Under the pieces are notes generated by a model. The model saw only the letters and a program-made list of their open reading frames with translations, did not search any database and was not told the origin of the DNA. DNA of 64,000 nt from DASQPA01 sp963756455 (GTDB taxonomy: Bacteria > Acidobacteriota > Thermoanaerobaculia > Multivoradales > UBA5704): NCBI GenBank assembly GCA_963756455.1, contig CAVWNC010000003.1, positions 1,674,001 to 1,738,000 of the forward strand, read 5' to 3'. This document shows positions 50,994 through 57,575 of the stretch, piece by piece (position 1 is the first letter of the stretch; the number at the start of each line of letters is the position of its first letter). The position numbers and the translations under genes are program-made.

Positions 50994-53242
50994 TGTCGCG
51001 CAGAAGACCAGGTCGGCACGCGCTTCTTCTTTTGTCCTGGGCTGTCCTTGCCTTCGCCGCCTCAGTGGTCTCCGGGCAGACCCCCTCGCAGCCGCTGCTC
51101 CATCTCGTTGACGACCGAGGCAAGGCCATTCTGAGCCCGCTCGACCTTTGCTTTCAGGTCGAGCTCCGGACGGACTGCCGGTCGGTCGTTCCCGGCAAGG
51201 AGGTGCGCATCGGCACGTCCTTCTATAGCCTGCGGATCGAGGGACCGGAGCATGGCCCGGTCCGCCTCCGCCGCGAGGAATTGAAAGCGCAGGACGACGG
51301 TTCCTATCGGATTGCCGTTCCCCGGAAGGCGCGGCTCCGCATCGACAGCGGGCTTCGCCGGGATCCGCTCACGGTTTCGCTCTATGCGCCGGCGAGCCCG
51401 ACCTTTCGCGAGCCGATCTTCCGGGCTCGGCTCGAACCTGGCGAAACCGAGGCGAAAATCCCGGCGGGCACTTTCATCGCCTCCCTGACGCTGGCACAGA
51501 ACGCTCCCGACCTGCACCGACTGACCGCGGGGCCGGCGGAACACGTCCGATTGGGCTTGCAGCCGCGCCCAGGCTGGTCCCTCGTTCTGCGCTGCCAGGG
51601 GGCCGGCTCCGCCAAGCCTGTGCACGGTGCCGAGGCACGGGCCGCGGAGGCGTTCGGATTTGGCCGCAAGGACCGGCCGTTGGCCGTGTCGACTTCGGGG
51701 CCGGACGGGTTGGTCCTCCTCAACGGGCTCCAAGCCTCCATGGCCAACGTTTCGGTGCGCCACCCCGACTTCATCCCGGGTGAGGTCCAGGGCCTGACGG
51801 CCAGCCCGGGCACCTTCGCATTTCGTAACGTCGATCTGGCGAGCGGAGGACGTCTCGCCGCCCGCATTACGGTCCACGGGCGGCCCCTGGCTCGCGTGAG
51901 GTGTCAGGTCTATGCCCTGGCTCCGGAGGCTCCGGACCCGAAGCAGCCCTACCGGCAGCTCTGGGAGGGTCGCGCGGATCGGTCGGGCGTCTGCCGAGCG
52001 GACCGTATGCCCCAGGGTGTCTACAAGCTTCGCCTCTCCATCCCGGAGAGCACGGCCCGAGTCGATCGCTGGGTCCACGTGACCGAGGGGCAGGAAAGAG
52101 AGGAGGACGTCGCTCTCGCTCCGACTCGGGTCCTGGGAGAGGTCCGGCGAGGCGGCCGGGCGGCTGCGGAGTATTCGGTCGTCGCTTTTCCGATCGGCTC
52201 CGGCGTGCCCAAAGGAGCCAAGAGCGACGATTGCGCCGAGGGGAGGAGTGACGAAGACGGCAAATACGAGCTGACGCTCTGGGAGCCCGGTCGCTACGGT
52301 TTCCTCCTGCGCTCGCCCTCCGGCTCGACGGTCGTGGGGACCAAGGAGCTCTCGACCGACGGCGACGACGAACGGAAGCTCGACTTCGATCTCGACGCGA
52401 GCTCTCTCCATGGTGTCGTGCTCGATGCGACGAACCGGCCGGTCCCGGAGGCGAAGGTGACGCTGCTCTGGTGGGCTGGAGGCTTCGCGACGACCACCGA
52501 CCGCGCGGGGCAATTCGAGATCGATGCCCAGGGCGAAGGCAAGATGACCCTCACTGCCTACAAGACCGGCTATCTCGACTCCGACCCCGTGGAGACCGAG
52601 ATCGCCAAGGACACGGCGCCGCCCCCGGTGACTCTGGTCCTCAAAAAGAAGAACAGCGCGACGGGGATGGTGCTCTCGGCGGGAGGTCCCGTCGCCGGAG
52701 CCTACGTCGCGAGCGTTGGCGCTAACTCCGAGGGGGGACCGGCTCTCTACGACACGGCTCGCTCGGGCATGGACGGAAGCTTCGAGGTGGAGACCCCAGG
52801 GGGATCACCCCGGGTCTACCTCTCCGGACCCGGCTGCCCGCTGGCGGGATTTACTCTCGCCGACCCGAGCGCTTCCGGAGCCTCGGCTCCCCCACAGACG
52901 CTGCGCTGCCCGGACACGCCGGCGTCCCTGGAGGTGATGCTGGACGACGCCCAGGGCAAGCCCGTCGCGCACGCCGGTGTCATCCTGATGCGAGACGGTG
53001 TCGTGATACCCCAGAGTGTCCTCGCCGGTCACCTCCGGCTGCTCGGCCTCTCCGCCGAGACCGACGGGACGGGTCATCTTGGGTTGGCCGGCCTCGCGCC
53101 CGGCAGCTATGACCTTTTCCTCAACCTCTTCGCCTCCGAGAGCACGATCGCCGCCGGCAGCCGGGAGGGCTATCTCACCACCGTCGATCTACCTGCCCTG
53201 GAGACGACGGAGCTTCAGCTGACGCTGCCGGAGGGACGGTGA
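50993..53242 (+). CDS. large exported protein with carboxypeptidase-regulatory-like repeats
   Basis: A 749-residue protein with a signal peptide (HALLLLSWAVLAFAASVVSG). The mature part is a string of beta-sandwich domains of the carboxypeptidase-regulatory-like type: repeated GxVlD..g.PvpeakVtl...g...tTD..GqFei patterns, for example SSLHGVVLDATNRPVPEAK near residue 478 followed by TTDRAGQFEIDAQGE, and a similar ASLEVMLDDAQGKPVAHAG near residue 640. Such domains bind peptides or sugars or serve as spacers. The protein is periplasmic or surface-located. It overlaps the small Cys-rich gene by one base. An exported function with that partner is inferred; I find no catalytic motif. Confidence 0.82.
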   Translation: MSRRRPGRHALLLLSWAVLAFAASVVSGQTPSQPLLHLVDDRGKAILSPLDLCFQVELRTDCRSVVPGKEVRIGTSFYSLRIEGPEHGPVRLRREELKAQDDGSYRIAVPRKARLRIDSGLRRDPLTVSLYAPASPTFREPIFRARLEPGETEAKIPAGTFIASLTLAQNAPDLHRLTAGPAEHVRLGLQPRPGWSLVLRCQGAGSAKPVHGAEARAAEAFGFGRKDRPLAVSTSGPDGLVLLNGLQASMANVSVRHPDFIPGEVQGLTASPGTFAFRNVDLASGGRLAARITVHGRPLARVRCQVYALAPEAPDPKQPYRQLWEGRADRSGVCRADRMPQGVYKLRLSIPESTARVDRWVHVTEGQEREEDVALAPTRVLGEVRRGGRAAAEYSVVAFPIGSGVPKGAKSDDCAEGRSDEDGKYELTLWEPGRYGFLLRSPSGSTVVGTKELSTDGDDERKLDFDLDASSLHGVVLDATNRPVPEAKVTLLWWAGGFATTTDRAGQFEIDAQGEGKMTLTAYKTGYLDSDPVETEIAKDTAPPPVTLVLKKKNSATGMVLSAGGPVAGAYVASVGANSEGGPALYDTARSGMDGSFEVETPGGSPRVYLSGPGCPLAGFTLADPSASGASAPPQTLRCPDTPASLEVMLDDAQGKPVAHAGVILMRDGVVIPQSVLAGHLRLLGLSAETDGTGHLGLAGLAPGSYDLFLNLFASESTIAAGSREGYLTTVDLPALETTELQLTLPEGR

Positions 53243-53378
53243 CGCCGAAAGGCTCCAGAAGGACGCCAAAGCCGTCGGAGCCGACCTCCGCCAGGTAAAC
53301 GAACACTGGCGCGAGCCGGTAAAACCTCGAACCTCCCTCGCCGGAACGATCGGGGCCGTCGTCGGGTGTCCTGGGAGG

Positions 53379-53812
53379 GTCTCTAAACTCCGCTCCGGCG
53401 CCTCTAATGCAGCGCCGTCTGGCGCCGGGAGGTCTCGGAACCTCGCCAAACCCCAACGCTCCGCCTCCGGCGGCAATCGAAACGCCTCCGGCGGCAATCG
53501 AAACGCCTCCGGCGGCGACTGAAACGCCTCCGGCGTCGGTCGGAACGCCTCCAAAACTCCGCGAAACGCCTCTAAAGTCCGCTGGGGCACCCGTGATTTA
53601 GTTTTTCGTCGGTTCTTTTGACTTTGGAGGCGGCGCGATTCAGTTTTGGGAGGAGGAGAAAGGCTTTATCGTCCGCGCATCCGAGTTTAGACCGGGCTTG
53701 AAAGAGTTTTTCGCCTGCGCATTCCAGTTTATCCAGGGACGTTTCGAGTTTGGCGTAGCTTTTTTCGACTTTGGAGAGAGTTTCTCCGACTTTGGAGGCG
53801 TTTCAGCTGGCT
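53379..53812. repeat. 21-bp tandem repeat array (degenerate, heptad-coding periodicity)
   Basis: A 21-base period runs through about 430 bases. In the left part a GCCTCN core recurs at 53379, 53400, 53463, 53484, 53505, 53526, 53547 and 53568, with weaker copies at 53421 and 53442. In the right part an nAGTTT/nACTTT core recurs at 53599, 53620, 53641, 53683, 53704, 53725, 53746, 53767 and 53788. On the minus strand, 53588-53805 is open and reads as heptads such as LSKVEKS, YAKLETS and LDKLECA, coiled-coil-like, but without a start codon; on the plus strand it reads PPAAIET-type repeats before a stop. The whole 53243-53813 gap otherwise holds no gene I can support. Confidence 0.75.
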
Positions 53813-53813
53813 T

Positions 53814-54599
53814 TTAAGTTTTCGCTCCTGGAGCGGCCCGGAAGTCTGGCGTGACGACTGGCCCCACCTCCAGGGGGACGAGGTCCGCCGCGAGCTTCCC
53901 GATCGCCTCGGCCGTGCCGCGTCGCCAGGCGGACGTTCCCCGGGTAGCCTCCAGAATCTCGCGCAGGAAGGGGAGCCCCTCCAGGGCCTCGCCCAGCGGC
54001 ACCCCCACGGCGGCGGCGAGCCGCTCCAGGGTCTGCCGCCGGGGCTGGGTCTCCCCTGACTCGTAGGTCGAGATCTGGCTCCTCTGAACCCCGGAGGCGC
54101 TCGCGAGCTTCCCCTGGCTCCAGTGGCGGAGCGAACGGAGGAGGACGATCAACAGGCCGAGCGCCGCCGGCTCGACGGTCGGGTCCGCGGATGGCGTCGG
54201 GGTGGACGGTTCGGGTTCGGCGAGGGCGGGAAGATGCTGGCGGAGGAAGGGGAGGACGTCGCGCTCGAACGCCTCGGCCGCCGCCCGGCCCACGGCGGCG
54301 GCCGTCCTCCGGGCGCCTGGGAAGGCCCGCCTTCCGCCGGCCGGTCGCGTCGCCAGGCGGTAGAGCGCGCGGAGCGCCGGGAGCACCGTGTAGATGTCGG
54401 CCCAGGGGACGCCAGAGGCCGAGGCGAGCTTCCGCAGGGTGGCCTCGGAGGGGACGCTCTTCAAGCGCTCGTAGTCGGAGATCTGGCTCTTATGAAGGCC
54501 CGAGGCCTTCGCGAGGTCCGCCTGCGACCAGCGCCGGAGCGAGCGGAGGAGGACGACGAGGAGTCCGAGCACCGCTCCCTCTTCGTTTTGCAGGCTCAT
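53814..54599 (-). CDS. regulator with two XRE-type HTH domains
   Basis: A 261-residue protein that looks internally duplicated. Residues about 18-70 (RRWSQADLAKASGLHKSQISDYE, then TLRKLASASGV) and 150-205 (RHWSQGKLASASGVQRSQIST, then TLERLAAAVGV) are two XRE helix-turn-helix domains, each followed by a hydrophobic helix pair (TVLPALRALYRL and EGLPFLREILEA). The linker is Pro/Glu-rich. Start ATG 54599. It is divergent from the secreted Cys-repeat gene at 54732, so the 132-base gap between them probably carries both promoters and its operator. Confidence 0.88.
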   Translation of the reverse strand: MSLQNEEGAVLGLLVVLLRSLRRWSQADLAKASGLHKSQISDYERLKSVPSEATLRKLASASGVPWADIYTVLPALRALYRLATRPAGGRRAFPGARRTAAAVGRAAAEAFERDVLPFLRQHLPALAEPEPSTPTPSADPTVEPAALGLLIVLLRSLRHWSQGKLASASGVQRSQISTYESGETQPRRQTLERLAAAVGVPLGEALEGLPFLREILEATRGTSAWRRGTAEAIGKLAADLVPLEVGPVVTPDFRAAPGAKT

Positions 54600-54731
54600 G
54601 TCAATCCCCGTTCTTCAAATACATGCAGGTGACGGGTCCACGCGCGGTTTTTCTCAGGCACCATACCTGGGAGAGGCGTGCCCCTCGCGGCCATCCCGTC
54701 CGCGCGCGCGCCGCCCCGCCAAGGAGCCTCC

Positions 54732-55091
54732 ATGCCCCGCCGCCCCACGCTGTCTCGCATCCTCATCGCCACTTTCCTCCTGATCGTTCTCACCGTACCC
54801 CTCGCCCAGGCTGCCGGCCCGACCTTGTCCCGCACCCGTAGCACCGCCGGTTTCTTCTCCCTGACGGACCTCCTCGGCCGCGCCTGGGGAGGATTCGTGG
54901 GCTTCTGGCTGGATAACGGGTGCGGCCTCGACCCGAGCGGCCGCTGCACGGCGGGACCGAGCACGGACAACGGCTGCGGCATCGATCCGAGCGGCCGCTG
55001 TGCGACCTCAACTAGCATGAGCCGTCCTGTGCCAAACGCGGACAACGGCTGTGGCATCGACCCCCACGGCCGCTGCCGGTCCGGGATCTAG
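54732..55091 (+). CDS. secreted protein with three Cys-bearing 12-residue repeats
   Basis: A 119-residue product from ATG 54732 behind AAGGAGCC. A signal peptide covers residues 1-28 (ILIATFLLIVLTVPLAQAA). After FFSLTDLLGRAWGGFVGFWL come three copies of DNGCG[LI]DP[SH]GRC at residues 61-72, 79-90 and 104-115, each holding two cysteines seven residues apart, linked by short Ser/Thr/Pro-rich spacers. No family is known to me. Repeats of this regularity suggest either a metal- or disulfide-stabilised exported protein, or a precursor of several identical small peptides. The genes on both sides are regulators with XRE domains, one with TPRs. The stop codon TAG lies inside the left end of a mobile repeat. 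Confidence 0.8.
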   Translation: MPRRPTLSRILIATFLLIVLTVPLAQAAGPTLSRTRSTAGFFSLTDLLGRAWGGFVGFWLDNGCGLDPSGRCTAGPSTDNGCGIDPSGRCATSTSMSRPVPNADNGCGIDPHGRCRSGI

Positions 55092-55287
55092 TGTAGTGCG
55101 GTTCGCGCCGACCTTTCCTACCGTCATCCTGGAGGGAGCCCTAGCGACCGAAGGATCTGCGCGGCGGAAAGGCTCCCATCCCCCAGATCCTTCGCTCCGC
55201 TCCAGGATGACACGCCTGAAGAGAGTGGGTTGGCGGTTCTTTGGGTGTCCGCTCTCAAGGTATTGGATTTCTGACCCACTACACTAG
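55088..55287. mobile_element. MITE-like inverted-repeat element inserted at a TA
   Basis: CTAGTGTAGTG at 55088-55098 and its exact complement CACTACACTAG at 55277-55287 form 11-base terminal inverted repeats, with TA at each border (55089-55090 and 55285-55286), as left by IS630/mariner-type elements. Inside, GTCATCCTGGAGGGAGC (from 55123) and GATCCTTCGCTCCGCTCCAGGATGAC (to 55211, shown split) form a second long inverted repeat. No transposase is encoded, so it is a non-autonomous element. It starts exactly at the stop codon of the secreted-repeat gene; removing it would still leave a TAG. Confidence 0.65.
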
Positions 55288-55348
55288 TAGGTGAGAACCT
55301 TGGGCAGGGGCTCTCCCAGCCCCTGCTCTTGTGCTCCGCCGAGACCTG

Positions 55349-56821
55349 TCACGGCTCGAAGCGAAGAGTCGGATCATGCTGCGCCCGGCGCAGGTAGGCA
55401 GCAAGCCGTTTCGCTAACTCGATCGTGGCACGCTCCTGCTCGGCCGCCTCCTGGAAGAGGATCACCGCGGCGAGCGCCTCACGGTGGACCTGCTGCGCCC
55501 GGAAGACAGCGACCATCTGCCCGGAGAGCCGTTTCACTTCGGCTGTCCGTCCCTGACGCAGATAAAGCTCGGCGAGATCCAGGCAGGCGCGACCTGCGTC
55601 GAAGGCGATGGCGAGTGCCACGAGTTCCCCTGCGACCCACTCCAACTCGGCGACAGCCTCGTCCAGGCGGCTCTGGCCGGCCGCAAGCCGCCCTCGTAAC
55701 CAGCGGCATCTTAAGAGGTCTAACCCGTTACCCAACTGCACCGCCAGCCCAATTACCCTGGGTAGTAGTGCCTCTCCTTCGGCATGGCGGCCTGCACCGA
55801 TGAGACTGATCGACAGGTTGAATTCCAGACCGAAGCGCGCCCTCAGATCACCGCGGCGTTCTATAAGAGGCCGGGCCTGTTCGAGGGTTTCAATCGCCCT
55901 CTGCCAGTCGCCCTTCTGCTCCAATGTGAAACCCTTCTTGAGCAGAAGGCGCGCGGTCGTCTCCTCAGACCGGCTCAAGGCCAAGGCCTGGGCCAGGAGA
56001 CCCAAGGACTCCTCGAACCGCCCCTGGTGCCGGCGAAGAGACGCCTTGAGGCCGAGGAGCAGCGTGCCGTCGAGGAGTTGCCCGGGGTCCGCCGCGGCGC
56101 CGGCCAGCCAAAGGCGATCGGAACGGAGGAAGGCTGCCTCGGCCGCCGGGAAATCGCCCTTCACCCGAGCGGCGTTGGCGAGGAAGCCCCAGCAGAGACC
56201 GCCCAACCGGGAGCGCCATTCCTCGCTCCCCGGCGTCAGCTCGGCCATACGGACGGCGAGACGGGCGAGGTCGAGCGCCGCGTCGGCGTTGTGGGCCGCC
56301 TTCTTCTCGCTCTCAAAAGCCGTTCGCTCGGCGAGCGCCCAGGTACGGTATCCCTCGTACTCCTCGACCATCCGCCAGCGCTCCGCCGCCGGCTGCCGCA
56401 GGAGATCCTTGAGGAGCGGCTCGGCCTCCTGCCGGTGGACCTTCGCTTTCGTCTCCCGGAGGATCTGGGTGAGCTGTTCCAGGGTGACATGGAACACCGC
56501 TCCGGCTTCCAAGGCCGCAGCGGCGGTGAGCGCCCGGGCCTCTTCGAGGGTGGGCTCGACGGGAGACAGGAGCGGCGTCTCGGGCCGGCGCAGCAGATCG
56601 GTGCAGAAGAGCGCGGTGTCGACCTCCTCGGGGAGGGGACGGCCCATGGCGGCGAAGATCTCCTCGACCTTCCGGCGCTCCGGCTCGCGGTTCGTCTCCA
56701 AGGCCGAGAGGTCGGGGACGCCGGACCGCTCCTCCACCTCCTTCTGGGTGAGATCCTCCGCCAGCCGTCCCAACTTGAGCGCGAGGCTCAACCGCGGTCG
56801 CCGGCTCCGTCCTTCGCTCAA
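55349..56821 (-). CDS. XRE-type HTH regulator with C-terminal TPR repeats
   Basis: A 490-residue cytoplasmic protein. Residues about 10-60 form an XRE helix-turn-helix (LGRLAEDLTQKEVEERSGVP, then LSALETNREPERRKVEEIF). From about residue 150 onward it is helical with TPR-like pairs, e.g. LGLLAQALALSRSEETTARL and LLKKGFTLEQKGDWQRAIETL. The layout, HTH plus TPR, is that of RRNPP regulators, which bind small peptides. The start is probably the TTG at 56821, since AAAGGAG lies eight bases before it; a GTG at 56830 would add three residues but sits too close to that site. Its C-terminus resembles the TPR protein at 47003. The mobile element separates it from the secreted-repeat gene. Confidence 0.87.
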   Translation of the reverse strand: MSEGRSRRPRLSLALKLGRLAEDLTQKEVEERSGVPDLSALETNREPERRKVEEIFAAMGRPLPEEVDTALFCTDLLRRPETPLLSPVEPTLEEARALTAAAALEAGAVFHVTLEQLTQILRETKAKVHRQEAEPLLKDLLRQPAAERWRMVEEYEGYRTWALAERTAFESEKKAAHNADAALDLARLAVRMAELTPGSEEWRSRLGGLCWGFLANAARVKGDFPAAEAAFLRSDRLWLAGAAADPGQLLDGTLLLGLKASLRRHQGRFEESLGLLAQALALSRSEETTARLLLKKGFTLEQKGDWQRAIETLEQARPLIERRGDLRARFGLEFNLSISLIGAGRHAEGEALLPRVIGLAVQLGNGLDLLRCRWLRGRLAAGQSRLDEAVAELEWVAGELVALAIAFDAGRACLDLAELYLRQGRTAEVKRLSGQMVAVFRAQQVHREALAAVILFQEAAEQERATIELAKRLAAYLRRAQHDPTLRFEP

Positions 56822-57009
56822 AGTGCGCACTCCTTTATTTTAGGCTTCCTTAGATCTGAGTGCGCGTTTCCCGCCAAGCGTGACAGAAAAAGAGAACTTC
56901 GCGCCGCCGGTCTCGCGACTCGAAGAAAAATCAGCGGGGCGACCCGCCAATGGGCGGTTTCCGGGAATCGAGGATGGGCCGCGACACGCCCCGCGTCTAG
57001 CCTTCCTCC

Positions 57010-57555
57010 ATGGACCGCCACGAGATTCCGACCCTGGAAACCGAACGCCTGCGCCTGCGCCCCCTGGCCCCGAGCGACTTCGACGACTACGCCGAGCTTT
57101 ACGCCGACCCTGAGGTCGCGCGCTATCTCCTCCGTGGCACCTTCAGCCGGGAGCAGGCCTGGCGGGTGCTGGCCTTTCTCCTGGGCCACTGGCGGATGCG
57201 GGGGTGCGGCATGTGGGCGGTCGAGTCGAAGGCGACGGCCGAGTTCCTCGGGCTGCTCGGCTTCTCCGATCCCGCCGGCTGGCCGGGCTTCGAGCTCTCC
57301 TGGACGCTCGCGCGGCGCTTCTGGGGGAACGGCTACGCCACCGAAGGCGCCCGGGCTGCCCTCGCCTACGCCTTCACCGCCCTCGACAAAGATCGCGTCA
57401 TCAGCCTCATCCACCCGGACAACCAGGCTTCGATCCGGGTGGCCGAGCGCCTCGGGGAGAAGCCGGAAGGCAGGATCGAGCTCCTCGGGGACGAGCGCCG
57501 GGTCTATGCCGTCGACCGGGAAGGAGGGATGCCGGTCGGCGTGTTATCTGCGTGA
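57010..57555 (+). CDS. GNAT family acetyltransferase (RimJ/RimL type)
   Basis: A 181-residue acetyltransferase. LETERLRLRPLAPSDFDDYAELYADPEV is the typical N-terminus, FLGLLGFSDPAGWPGFELSWTL the core strands, and RRFWGNGYATEGARAALAYAF the acetyl-CoA-binding motif, with ISLIHPDNQASIRVAERLG the following V-motif, each split over the fold. Members acetylate ribosomal proteins or small amines; the substrate is unknown. Start ATG 57010. It converges with the histidine kinase gene. Confidence 0.92.
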   Translation: MDRHEIPTLETERLRLRPLAPSDFDDYAELYADPEVARYLLRGTFSREQAWRVLAFLLGHWRMRGCGMWAVESKATAEFLGLLGFSDPAGWPGFELSWTLARRFWGNGYATEGARAALAYAFTALDKDRVISLIHPDNQASIRVAERLGEKPEGRIELLGDERRVYAVDREGGMPVGVLSA

Positions 57556-57575
57556 AGCGGCGGGCACAGCGCCCC

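Noticed and set aside
53189..53590. Minus-strand open frame with PPEAFRL repeats as a gene
   Set aside because: It overlaps the 3' end of the exported protein gene, follows the 21-bp repeat mechanically and lacks a convincing start site.
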